A DNA stretch of 37,314 bases from Saprospirales bacterium (GTDB taxonomy: Bacteria; Bacteroidota; Bacteroidia; Chitinophagales; Saprospiraceae): NCBI GenBank assembly GCA_007695145.1, contig REEI01000073.1, positions 1 to 37,314 of the forward strand, written 5' to 3'. The notes under the pieces were generated by a model. The model saw only the letters and a list, made by a program, of their open reading frames with translations, ran no database searches and was not told where the DNA came from. Positions 7,654-16,397 of this stretch are shown here, one piece after another (positions within the stretch are counted from its first letter, which is position 1; every line of letters begins with the position of its first letter). A program made the position numbers and the translations under genes.

Positions 7654-9765
7654 ATGGCATTAATAGGAAAAATCAGAAACAACAGTTGGTTGCTTATACT
7701 ATCACTGGGTTTGGCACTTGCTGCATTCATTATAATGGACATGACTGCGCCCGGTGATATGGCTGGAGGTCCGACTTCATTTACAATTGGAACTGTTGCA
7801 GGGGAAGACATTGACTGGAGGGATTTTCAAAGAGCAGAGGATATTCTGTATTCAGGCAGTGGGGCAGATTTATTTGAAAGAAGAGACTTCCTCTGGGATT
7901 ATTTCGTAGAAAAAACTATCCTAAACGATATGGCTCCTGCTATGGGTCTCGGAGTTGGGGAGGCTGAATTGGAAGAATTACAATTTGGCACCAATCTTAG
8001 TCCGATTATCCGCCAGCGATTTGCAGATCCGATGACTGGCCAGGTCGATCGAAACCAGTTGAATGAGTTTCGCCAGGGACTTCAAATGGGAGGGCTTGAT
8101 CCCGGTCTTGTAAGATTCTGGAGGTTTCAGCAACAGGAAATCATTACACAGCGGTTAATGGACAAATTGGGTGCTATTGTCCATAAAGGCATTTATACAC
8201 CAACCTTTATGGCGGAGGATTCAGAGAGGGCCAATTCCACTAATGCCTCCATTGAATTTGTAAATATTCCGTTTTCGGTTATACTCGATGGAGAGATTGA
8301 GGTGTCCGACACTGATATTAGAAATTACATACGGGATAATCGGAGGCAGTTTGAGAGAAAGGAGGAAACCAGAAGACTGGCATATGTCACCTTTGATATA
8401 TTTCCAACCCCTGAAGATACCATGATTATTAGGGAGCAAATGAATACCCTCCGCAATGAATTTATTAGGACAGATGATGATTCCGCTTTTGTGGAAATGA
8501 ATTTTGGGTATTTCGATGCTGCCTATTTCAGAGATGATCAATTGAGTTCGGCCTTTGCTGACAGGCTTTTTACAATGGAGCCTGGTGAAGTAACAGAGCC
8601 TTTTGTAGCGGATGGAAATTACAATGTTTTAAAGTTGGTGGATCGAAAAATGGTACCCGACTCAGTTCAGAGTAGGCATATTTTGAGATTTGCTGAAACT
8701 CCAACGCAACTAATTGAAGCAAGGGAGCTAATTGATAGTTTGAAAAACTTAATTGAAACCGGTGTTCAAACCTTTGACAGCCTGGCTGTTGAATTTGGGA
8801 TGGATGCCACTGCAGTAGATGGTGGAGACCTTGGATTTACTACTCCCGGTCAGATGGTAAAACCCTTTAACGACCTTATCTTTTACAAAGCTGAGCCTGG
8901 TCAATTGTACACCGTCACTACCCAGTTTGGAGTGCACCTGGTGGAAGTTACAGATCGAAAATTTACCTCCGATTCAGAAGGAGTTAGATTTGCAGCAATT
9001 GAGCAACCCATTATGCCCAGTGATGAAACTCAAAGCATGGTTTATGATGAAGTCCTCAATTTTATGTCGGATAATCGATCTTTGGATGAATTGAGAGCCA
9101 GTACAGATAATAACCCGAATCTATTTTTGACCACCACCAATTTCCTCAGTAGAAATGATTTTTCAATACAGGGCTTAGGTGCAAACAGTACTTCAAGGGA
9201 CATCATTCGTTGGGCTTTCAGCAGAAGTGCTAGAGTGGGTAATGTGTCTCCGGAGATATACGGGTTCCAACACCCCGATCTTTATTTTACTGAAAAGTAT
9301 GTTGTTGTCGCACTTGAAGGCATTGAAGCAGCAGGCCTCCCCTCTGTGAGTTCAGTTAGAAGTTCTGTCCTTCCCCTGGTTCTTAATAAAAAGAAGGGAC
9401 AGAGAATTGCTGCCGATATTGAAGGAATGAGTCTGGAACAGATTTCCAATCAGTACAATATTGCCATTGAACAGGCCAACGATTTTAATCTGGGTGCTTT
9501 CTTTGTTCCTGGCTTAGGTGACGAACCCGCTGTAATTGGAAGTATTAGGAATCTTTCAAGTGGCCAACAGTCAAATCCCATTATTGGTAATTCCGGTGTG
9601 TTCTCTCTTAGAGTAACCAATAAGGTAGATCCTCCAGTGGTCAGTGTAAGTTCACAGGCAAGACGACAACTATCTAATCAAAAGCGCAATCAGGTTGGTG
9701 TGAGACTGATGGAGTCCATCAAAGAGCAATCTGACATAGAGGACAGAAGGTACACTATTTATTGA
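7654..9765 (+). CDS. Membrane-anchored peptidyl-prolyl isomerase, PpiD/SurA-like
   Basis: A 703-residue periplasmic folding chaperone anchored by one N-terminal transmembrane helix (about 11-31, after MALIGKIRNN). A SurA-N-like helical region follows the anchor, and a parvulin-type rotamase domain spans about 335-435: SRHILRF at its start, then AVDGGDLGFTTPGQMVKPF in the middle and FGVHLVEVTDRK at its end. The remaining C-terminal part is typical of the longer Bacteroidota PpiD proteins and may be a second, degenerate isomerase-like segment. It is expected to assist outer-membrane and secreted proteins, of which this window encodes several. It has its own promoter and a strong terminator directly after it, so it is probably a single-gene transcript. 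The gene symbol ppiD is often applied, but orthology to the E. coli gene is not certain. Confidence 0.88.
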   Translation: MALIGKIRNNSWLLILSLGLALAAFIIMDMTAPGDMAGGPTSFTIGTVAGEDIDWRDFQRAEDILYSGSGADLFERRDFLWDYFVEKTILNDMAPAMGLGVGEAELEELQFGTNLSPIIRQRFADPMTGQVDRNQLNEFRQGLQMGGLDPGLVRFWRFQQQEIITQRLMDKLGAIVHKGIYTPTFMAEDSERANSTNASIEFVNIPFSVILDGEIEVSDTDIRNYIRDNRRQFERKEETRRLAYVTFDIFPTPEDTMIIREQMNTLRNEFIRTDDDSAFVEMNFGYFDAAYFRDDQLSSAFADRLFTMEPGEVTEPFVADGNYNVLKLVDRKMVPDSVQSRHILRFAETPTQLIEARELIDSLKNLIETGVQTFDSLAVEFGMDATAVDGGDLGFTTPGQMVKPFNDLIFYKAEPGQLYTVTTQFGVHLVEVTDRKFTSDSEGVRFAAIEQPIMPSDETQSMVYDEVLNFMSDNRSLDELRASTDNNPNLFLTTTNFLSRNDFSIQGLGANSTSRDIIRWAFSRSARVGNVSPEIYGFQHPDLYFTEKYVVVALEGIEAAGLPSVSSVRSSVLPLVLNKKKGQRIAADIEGMSLEQISNQYNIAIEQANDFNLGAFFVPGLGDEPAVIGSIRNLSSGQQSNPIIGNSGVFSLRVTNKVDPPVVSVSSQARRQLSNQKRNQVGVRLMESIKEQSDIEDRRYTIY

Positions 9766-9798
9766 TCAGCAAAGAAAATCCAAAACCTTCAATTGATA

Positions 9799-9837
9799 AA
9801 AAATCCCCGTCATCTTTTGGTGTCGGGGATTTTTTTT
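9799..9837 (+). terminator. Rho-independent terminator after the PpiD-like gene
   Basis: Stem AAAATCCCCG/CGGGGATTTT with a second inner stem CATC/GGTG closing a TTTT loop, ending in a run of eight T residues, 33 bases after the stop codon. It also argues against a TTG start at 9793 for the next gene. Confidence 0.93.
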
Positions 9838-9903
9838 ATCTTGCTCTCTCAATTGGTATTTACATGTCTTCTAGAAACTTTAATGTATAAAATTATCAGG
9901 AAT

Positions 9904-11934
9904 ATGAAACTACTTTTCAATCTTCTTCTGTTTGTTTTCCTCCTACTCATTCAAACCTCTGGAATACAGTCGCAGGGGATGACCCCCTGGGATGTTGCAA
10001 TGACTGAAATCGTCTCAGCGGCAGCCATAGATAATCAATCCGGGTATGTGGCATTTATCCGAAGTACCCCCGCCAATCCTCTTGAATCGAACACTCCTCC
10101 TTCCTCCAGCCTTCACATCATCTCACTTGAAAGTGGTGAAATTAGGGATGTTGAGCTTTCAAGTGGTGTATCCGGACTCTCGATCAGGCCCGGTCATAGC
10201 GGGTTTACTTTTCTCACTAGATTTGAAGACGACCAATCAAATTCTATAGCGCAGGTTTGTGTAAAAAGCGGGGAAGTCACCAGATTATTCCAATTCAATA
10301 CCAATATTGCAGGATATCAATGGAATCCCGATGGAGAAAGAGTGGCTTTTATGGCTCGATTGCCTCAGAAGGAGACCCAGCCTCAACTACCGTATGTGCC
10401 CGAGATTTTTGAAGAAGGACTGGTCAATCAAAAGGCCTGGGTTGCCAATGTAAACTCCACCTGGCCGGACATCAAAAAAATGAAAGTATCCGGTTCGACT
10501 TATTTAATTGAATGGTCTCCAAAAGGTGATAAACTGGCTCTTTCTGCAGCACCTACACCTCATATTGATGATCGTTTTATGTTTCAGAGGGTAAGAGTAG
10601 TTGACCCCACTACAGGTAACGTCATAAATGAGATCAACAATCGGGGTAAGATAGTACAGATCACCTGGAGCCCTGATGGAACCCGTCTTGCTCTTCTAGC
10701 GGGCGATGATATTCACGATCCCATAGCAGGACGAATTATGATGGTGAGCTCAACTGGTGGTGATCCTGAAAATATCTTTAGTGACTTTGAAGGAAAGTTT
10801 GAGCAGATTGAATGGGTAGAAGATGATCAAATTCAGGTGAGAACCAGCGAAAGTACTGCAAGCATTTATGGCACTATCAATACAGATGGCAGCAACTACA
10901 CAAAAATTATCGATGAAGCTGAAATGGCCATTAACAGATTTCACCGCGCTCCAAATGGAGACGCAGTTTTTGTTGGATCCACTCCACGCTTTCCTAATGA
11001 AGTGTTCCTGTATAGATCGGGCAGCAGAGTGCTTGAGCGAATTACTCACCATAACGAATGGTTGAAAGACAGACATTTGGGGGAGCAGAGGGTGGTTTCC
11101 TATTTGGCCCGCGATGGGAAGTTCGAGATAGATGGAATGCTCATTCTTCCTAAAGATTATCAACAAGGTCAAAGATACCCGCTTATTGTCATGGTTCATG
11201 GTGGCCCAGAGGCTCACTACTCAAATGGGTGGCTTACGAATTACAGCATGCCCGGACAAGTAGCTGCAGACCGGGGTTTTGCAGTATTTTATCCCAACTA
11301 TCGTGGAAGTACCGGTAGGGGCATTGAATTTATTACCAGTAGCCAAATGGATCTTTCCGGTGCTGAGTTTGACGATGTGGTAGATGGTGTTGATTTTCTC
11401 ATACAGGAGGGAATAGCAGATCCCAACAGAGTGGGTGTAACAGGAGGTTCTTACGGAGGCTATGCCACAGCCTGGATGTCCACATACTATTCCGACAGAT
11501 TTGCAGCAGGGGTTATGTTTGTAGGGATTAGCAATAACATTTCAAAGTGGGGCACCAGCGATATACCTGAGGAGTTATTTCTGGTTCATACCAAACAGCG
11601 CTTATGGGATGATTGGTTGGATAATCTTAAACGAAGTCCAATATATTATGTAGACAAAGCCCAGACGCCCCTTTTGATTATGCATGGCAAAGAGGACACC
11701 CGGGTGCATCCGGGACAATCGCTGGAAATGTATCGCCACCTAAGGGTTCGCAAGCCGGACTTGCCTGTTCGCCTTGTATGGTACCCGAATGAAGGCCATG
11801 GAAATATTAGAGCCAGCTCCAGATTTGATTACAACCTCAGAATGTTGGAGTGGTTTGAAACCTTTCTGCTTGAGGAAGGGGGGCAATTGCCCTCCAGTGA
11901 ACTTAAATTTGAAAGGGCAGGGATAACGGACTAG
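9904..11934 (+). CDS. S9-family prolyl oligopeptidase-type serine peptidase, secreted
   Basis: A 676-residue alpha/beta-hydrolase peptidase of the S9 group (DPP IV / acylaminoacyl-peptidase type), which trims peptides. The N-terminal half is a beta-propeller with WD40-like/PD40 blades (for example YQWNPDGERVAFMAR, IEWSPKGDKLALSA, ITWSPDGTRLALLAG). The C-terminal half is the catalytic domain: MVHGGPEAHYSNGW, then GGSYGGYATAW with nucleophile Ser516, Asp598 in HGKEDTRVHPG, and His632 in NEGHGN. I choose the ATG at 9904 because it gives a clean signal peptide (MKLLFNLLLFVFLLLIQTSG) and lies after the upstream terminator; an in-frame ATG at 9883 and a TTG at 9793 are less likely. It is expected in the periplasm or outer envelope. 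There is no T9SS sorting tail. Confidence 0.93.
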   Translation: MKLLFNLLLFVFLLLIQTSGIQSQGMTPWDVAMTEIVSAAAIDNQSGYVAFIRSTPANPLESNTPPSSSLHIISLESGEIRDVELSSGVSGLSIRPGHSGFTFLTRFEDDQSNSIAQVCVKSGEVTRLFQFNTNIAGYQWNPDGERVAFMARLPQKETQPQLPYVPEIFEEGLVNQKAWVANVNSTWPDIKKMKVSGSTYLIEWSPKGDKLALSAAPTPHIDDRFMFQRVRVVDPTTGNVINEINNRGKIVQITWSPDGTRLALLAGDDIHDPIAGRIMMVSSTGGDPENIFSDFEGKFEQIEWVEDDQIQVRTSESTASIYGTINTDGSNYTKIIDEAEMAINRFHRAPNGDAVFVGSTPRFPNEVFLYRSGSRVLERITHHNEWLKDRHLGEQRVVSYLARDGKFEIDGMLILPKDYQQGQRYPLIVMVHGGPEAHYSNGWLTNYSMPGQVAADRGFAVFYPNYRGSTGRGIEFITSSQMDLSGAEFDDVVDGVDFLIQEGIADPNRVGVTGGSYGGYATAWMSTYYSDRFAAGVMFVGISNNISKWGTSDIPEELFLVHTKQRLWDDWLDNLKRSPIYYVDKAQTPLLIMHGKEDTRVHPGQSLEMYRHLRVRKPDLPVRLVWYPNEGHGNIRASSRFDYNLRMLEWFETFLLEEGGQLPSSELKFERAGITD

Positions 11935-12045
11935 CATTAATGATCCACCTGGCTTGACATTAATAACTCTTAATGGATATAAGCAATTTCTGAGATGTGT
12001 GGAATGAGGAAAGCTGTAATTATTGAGTTTTTCACTCCAAAGATA

Positions 12046-12075
12046 TTTGCTACTTAGTGGATTTAGTTACTTTTG
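12046..12075 (+). promoter_or_regulatory. Predicted promoter for the DUF6427 gene
   Basis: TTTG (12046-12049), an 18-base spacer and TACTTTTG (12068-12075) match the Bacteroidota -33/-7 pattern, 31 bases before the start codon. Confidence 0.65.
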
Positions 12076-12106
12076 AACCATGAATTAACACTACAAAGCA
12101 AAAGGC

Positions 12107-13090
12107 GTGCTTCAGTTTTTCAAATCCAATCAGGTACTCAATAGCTTAATGCTGTTTCCGTACGCACTCGTGTTAAACCATGCACTCTTTTTTAGAAGCA
12201 GGGAGCTGGCCTACACTGAAGCGGAGGGAGTGTTGAGTGGTTGGATCAATGCTTTTTGGGTGAACTCACCTTTCCTGTCTGCACTTTTTCTTGTTTTTAT
12301 ATTATTTGTAAAAGCCTTGCTTATCAATCGCATGAGCATAGTTTACCGCCTCGGGAATGAAATCAATTTGTTCCCCGGAATGGTTTATATTATTTTAGTA
12401 AGTTTTCTACCGACTTTTCAAGTGTTGAGCGGATTGGTCATCGGACAGCTTTTTTTTATCATCGGGTTGGATGCGCTTTTTCAAACCTACAAGCGACATC
12501 AGGATAAGGGAATGCTTTTCAATAGTGGTTTTTGGATTGGCCTGGCCTCTTTATTTTACACTCCATACCTCGCTGCAATTCTAGTAGTAATAGTCGGAGC
12601 ATTTATTCTTAAACCGGTTAAACTGAAGGATTGGTTGTTAATGGTCAATGGCTTACTGACCCCTTATCTACTGGTATTCACCGTGTCCTTTGCTCTTGGC
12701 AATCCGGCTCTTGACATATTTAGAGTATTTGAACCAAACTTGCATTTTGGAATTCCCTTTTTTCCCGTTGAGATAGAGTCATTTGTTCCTATGCTTTTGG
12801 TGAGTGCTATAGTGCTTATTGTTTTGGTCAATTATCAATTCTACACTTCAAAAAAAGGGATACGTACAAAGAAGAACATCGATATCATCTATTGGACCTT
12901 GATCATTCTGGGGTTGTCCTCGCTTTTTTTCGATGGAATAGGTTTGCAGCACATCATCATTATTTCCGTACCCCTGGCTTTGCTTTTACAAGACAGTATT
13001 TTAAGGATAGAGAACCAACTCACTGCCGAAATAGTCCACTTATTTATCCTGGGCGCCCTCTTCTTTTTTCAGTATCAGAATTTTATTTGA
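12107..13090 (+). CDS. DUF6427 family integral membrane protein
   Basis: A 327-residue polytopic inner-membrane protein of unknown function. The N-terminus LQFFKSNQVLNSLMLFPYALVL is typical for the DUF6427 family of Bacteroidota, which begins with a short basic FFKSN-type segment before the first helix. About nine to ten hydrophobic segments are visible, with short polar loops and an NPALDIFRVFEPNLHFG loop in the middle. The start is a GTG preceded by AAAGG, a plausible Shine-Dalgarno, and by a good promoter. It follows the S9 peptidase on the same strand with 172 bases between, and precedes an MDR oxidoreductase. No enzymatic motif was recognised. Confidence 0.75.
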   Translation: MLQFFKSNQVLNSLMLFPYALVLNHALFFRSRELAYTEAEGVLSGWINAFWVNSPFLSALFLVFILFVKALLINRMSIVYRLGNEINLFPGMVYIILVSFLPTFQVLSGLVIGQLFFIIGLDALFQTYKRHQDKGMLFNSGFWIGLASLFYTPYLAAILVVIVGAFILKPVKLKDWLLMVNGLLTPYLLVFTVSFALGNPALDIFRVFEPNLHFGIPFFPVEIESFVPMLLVSAIVLIVLVNYQFYTSKKGIRTKKNIDIIYWTLIILGLSSLFFDGIGLQHIIIISVPLALLLQDSILRIENQLTAEIVHLFILGALFFFQYQNFI

Positions 13091-13202
13091 AGTTACCATC
13101 CTTTTCGGTATTGATTTCGCTCTCAAAACCACTGGAGTTTTTGAAAATTTAGTATTATTGTAGCTTATTGTCATTCTAACTCGAATTTCAAATGATGATT
13201 TT

Positions 13203-14156
13203 ATGAAATCGGCTATTATTGCAAAGTTTGGTGGTGCTGATAGCATTAAAATGGTAGAAGAGCCACTTCCTTCTATTAAGGGTAGTCAGGTGCTAATCAA
13301 GGTGGGGTATGCCGGTGTAAATCCCCTTGATTGGAAAGTCCGATCTGGAAGCATGAAGATGGTCACAGGAAAAAAACTACCGCAGAAACCCGGTTATGAA
13401 TGTTCCGGATTGGTTTCGGAGATTGGTCCCGCAGTAAAGGATTTGATTCCGGGTGATAGGGTAATTGGATATACAGGTCTGAAAGGGGGTGCATATGCTG
13501 AATATGTAGCACTTCCTGAAAGAGATTGTGCAAGGGTACCTGAGACAATTGACCTGAAAGTGGCAGCGGGAGTTCCTATATGTGGCCTTACCGCCTATCA
13601 ATGCCTTACTCAGAGAGGAAAAATAGCTAAGGGCGATGAAATTTTGATCGTAGGTGCTGCAGGGGGAGTAGGCTCCTTTGCAACCCAGATAGCTCGCATT
13701 TTGGGCGCTCGCACCACTGCAGTTTGCTCATCGGCCAATGTTCAATATGTTAAAGATTTAGGGGCTGATGCTGTCATTGATTATACCACTGAGGATGTAT
13801 ACAGTTGCGGCCTGTCGTTCAACCTCATTTTTGATGCCGTCAATGCGCATAAATGGTCGGAAATAAAAAAACTGCTGAAGCCCAACGGAATATATGTGAA
13901 TACCATCCCGGGTCCTGTAGAGTTTATCCGACAGATATTCACTGGCCTTTTGCCCGGAAAAAAGTTTAAAACCTTTTTGATGAAGAGCGACAGAGGACAG
14001 ATTAGCTGGATATTAGAAAAAATGGCAGCCGGAGAAATCAGGCTCAATGTGGACGAAGTGTTTCCTTTCCAAGAAGTTGCAGAAGCCATTTCTGCAAACG
14101 AAAAAATGCGCACCCGGGGTAAAATTATTGTAGAGGTTGATCCATCGATAAATTGA
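13203..14156 (+). CDS. NAD(P)-dependent oxidoreductase, zinc-free MDR / quinone reductase-like
   Basis: A 317-residue medium-chain dehydrogenase/reductase. The N-terminal GroES-like domain has PLDWKVRSG and PGYECSGLVSEIG; the Rossmann domain carries the dinucleotide motif GAAGGVGS (151-158) followed by FATQIARILGA. The catalytic-zinc ligands of classical alcohol dehydrogenases are absent, which places it with quinone oxidoreductase or enoyl-reductase-like enzymes. It is cytoplasmic and probably NADPH-linked. The substrate cannot be told. It stands 112 bases after the DUF6427 gene and 120 before the AbgT transporter, with only a weak TAttATTG box in front of it, so it could be read through from either side. 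Confidence 0.9.
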   Translation: MKSAIIAKFGGADSIKMVEEPLPSIKGSQVLIKVGYAGVNPLDWKVRSGSMKMVTGKKLPQKPGYECSGLVSEIGPAVKDLIPGDRVIGYTGLKGGAYAEYVALPERDCARVPETIDLKVAAGVPICGLTAYQCLTQRGKIAKGDEILIVGAAGGVGSFATQIARILGARTTAVCSSANVQYVKDLGADAVIDYTTEDVYSCGLSFNLIFDAVNAHKWSEIKKLLKPNGIYVNTIPGPVEFIRQIFTGLLPGKKFKTFLMKSDRGQISWILEKMAAGEIRLNVDEVFPFQEVAEAISANEKMRTRGKIIVEVDPSIN

Positions 14157-14276
14157 ATCCCGACAGCCATTTCAGGTGGTTCACTTCATCCTAAATGGAA
14201 TTATCAGTCACTACTTTTTTATAATTCGGAGAAAACACCTAATATTACGCCTTCGAATTAAAAGATCTGACTGATT

Positions 14277-15839
14277 ATGAGCAATTCTACAGAAAAGAAA
14301 ACCTTTGTCGATAAGTTTCTGAATTGGATCGAGCACACCGGAAACAAGCTTCCCGATCCAGCCATGTTGTTCTTCTTTCTCATGGTGATTGTGTGGGTAC
14401 TGTCGGCCGCATTGTCTCCCTTTGATTTTGGTGAAGTGCACCCCCGCACTGGAGATCCACTTCTTGTGAACAATCAAATGACTGGTGAAAGTCTCGCCCA
14501 GTTTCTCGCTACCATGGTGACCGTTTTTGTAACCTTTGCCCCTTTGGGTATCGTCCTGGTTGCTATGTTGGGGGTAGGAGTAGCAGAGCATTCAGGCTTC
14601 ATTAATGTTGGCTTGAAAAAGCTATTAGGCTTTACCCCAAAGGCTCTTTTGACTCCGATGCTTATTCTTGTGGCAATTATTAGCCATACAGCTGCAGATG
14701 CAGGCTATGTGCTGGTGATTCCCCTTGGAGGTGTAATCTTTTATGCAGCCGGCCGTCACCCTTTGGCGGGTATCGCAGCTGCATTTGCCGGAGTGAGTGG
14801 GGGCTTTAGTGCTAATTTTGTTCCCTCAGGTATTGATCCTTTATTGATGAGCTTTACTCAGGAGGCCGCCCAGATTTATGACCCTGAAATGCTAATTAAC
14901 CCGCTGAACAACTGGTTTTTTACTGCTATATCATCCATCCTGATTACTACGGTAGGTTGGTATATTACGGATAAAATCATTGAGCCGCGCCTAAAGAACG
15001 TTAAGGTAGATGCAGATGAGGATGAGTTGCCAAAAATGGAGACTGTAACTCCCAAAGAGAATAAGGCATTCTACTGGGCTTCTGCTGCAATGATTGCCGG
15101 TGTTGTTGCTCTTTTCCTTTGGGCTTGGCCTGAGAGTTCTGCTTTGAGAGACCCCAATCACGACAATCCTGAGATCAGCTCGCTGGTTTCATTTGGAGCC
15201 CCGCTCATGCAAGCTATTGTGCCATTGATTTTCCTGCTGTTTGTAATTCCTGGTGTGGTTCATGGATACGTGTCCGGAATGTTCAAAAATTCAAAGGATC
15301 TGGTAGATAGCATGACAAAGGCTATGAACAGTATGGCTTACTACATCGTAATGGCATTTTTCTGCGCATTATTCATAGACGCATTTGGAAAATCTAACAT
15401 AGGTTTGTTGATTGCCCTCAAAGGTGCAAATTTCCTCCAGTCGCTTATGCTTCCGGGAGAGGTGACCATAGTAGGTATTATTTTATTGACAACTGTGGTA
15501 AACTTACTGGTGGGGTCGGCATCTGCAAAGTGGGCATTGATCGCACCTATTTTTGTTCCAATGCTTATGCAGTTAGGCATTTCGCCGGACCTGACTCAAG
15601 CGGCTTACAGGGTAGGAGATTCAGTTTCTAACATCATTACTCCCTTACTCCCTTATTTTCCGCTAGTAGTAGTATTCTGTCAGAGGTATGTGAAAGATAC
15701 CGGTATTGGGACTCTCGTGTCAATGATGATCCCGTATTCCATTATCTTTACGATTACCTGGACAATCTTCCTACTGATTTATTGGTGGATAGGCATACCT
15801 CTGGGGCTTCAGGCAAGCTATGTATATCCCCCGATGTAA
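14277..15839 (+). CDS. AbgT-family transporter
   Basis: A 520-residue inner-membrane transporter of the AbgT family, whose known members either import p-aminobenzoyl-glutamate (AbgT) or export sulfonamide-like antimetabolites (MtrF, YdaH). About twelve transmembrane stretches are visible. Family-typical segments are the N-terminal FLNWIEHTGNKLPDPAMLFF, the SHTAADAGYVLVIPLGG stretch, the GVSGGFSANFVPSGIDPLL loop, and GSASAKWALIAPIFVPMLM near the C-terminus. Length and order are normal for the family. The ATG is directly preceded by AT-rich sequence, with no strong ribosome-binding site. The adjacent gene gives no clue to the substrate. Confidence 0.95.
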   Translation: MSNSTEKKTFVDKFLNWIEHTGNKLPDPAMLFFFLMVIVWVLSAALSPFDFGEVHPRTGDPLLVNNQMTGESLAQFLATMVTVFVTFAPLGIVLVAMLGVGVAEHSGFINVGLKKLLGFTPKALLTPMLILVAIISHTAADAGYVLVIPLGGVIFYAAGRHPLAGIAAAFAGVSGGFSANFVPSGIDPLLMSFTQEAAQIYDPEMLINPLNNWFFTAISSILITTVGWYITDKIIEPRLKNVKVDADEDELPKMETVTPKENKAFYWASAAMIAGVVALFLWAWPESSALRDPNHDNPEISSLVSFGAPLMQAIVPLIFLLFVIPGVVHGYVSGMFKNSKDLVDSMTKAMNSMAYYIVMAFFCALFIDAFGKSNIGLLIALKGANFLQSLMLPGEVTIVGIILLTTVVNLLVGSASAKWALIAPIFVPMLMQLGISPDLTQAAYRVGDSVSNIITPLLPYFPLVVVFCQRYVKDTGIGTLVSMMIPYSIIFTITWTIFLLIYWWIGIPLGLQASYVYPPM

Positions 15840-16397
15840 TTTTTGGGATTGAATTTTTGGCTGTTTTTTTCGCCTGTTGGTTCTTCCATAAGAGCTGTCT
15901 GCTTTTCTTATTCCTGGGTTTGCAAGGAATTTGTATAAAGCATGAAAATGAAGGACTTGCAATCTGCAAATTGAACTTAGGCTCCTATTTTTTTAACCAG
16001 TCTGCAAGTTTTTAGAGGCCAGACCTATTGGGATGGCTCGTTCACATATTTCAACATATTATTGAATTTTTGTGGAAATTTTCAGTCCATGAAAAAGGGC
16101 TTCAAAGAACAGGAGTTCTTTAAAGTTATCAATGACTTATCGATAGTTGATCAGGGCTTTATAATAGTATTTTGGCTGATCGAGACCGAAAATTTCAATC
16201 GTTCATCTCCTCAATTCTCCTACTATATCTTTGCTATGGATACTAGTTGTTATTTGCGGGCTGAAGGGTTTCGTTATTAATTGATGATGGTTGAAATAGG
16301 TAAAATTGAGACAAAGCCCATTAAATTCAATTGAATAACTGTTCACCAATTTACCCAATTTACCTTTTTATTGTCTTTCCTTTATTTTGTCTGCTAT
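15840..16397. other. Gene-free region between convergent AbgT and M28 genes
   Basis: About 560 bases. It contains a seven-base inverted repeat ACTTGCA/TGCAAGT (15955-15961 and 16003-16009) followed by T residues, a weak terminator candidate for the transporter. At 16347-16364 the nine-base unit CAATTTACC occurs twice in tandem with a mismatched inverted copy at 16299-16309, a possible terminator or hairpin for the minus-strand peptidase. Short ORFs here look random. Confidence 0.5.

Noticed and set aside
9793-9903. TTG-started N-terminal extension of the S9 peptidase
   Set aside because: It overlaps the strong terminator at 9799-9837, and an ATG at 9904 begins a clean signal peptide.
10750-11217. 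A 155-residue ORF antisense to the S9 peptidase
   Set aside because: It overlaps the propeller and start of the catalytic domain of a certain gene and has no independent support.
15782-16280. Small ORFs (77 and 72 residues) after the AbgT gene
   Set aside because: One begins inside the transporter in another frame; neither shows a promoter, ribosome site or domain.
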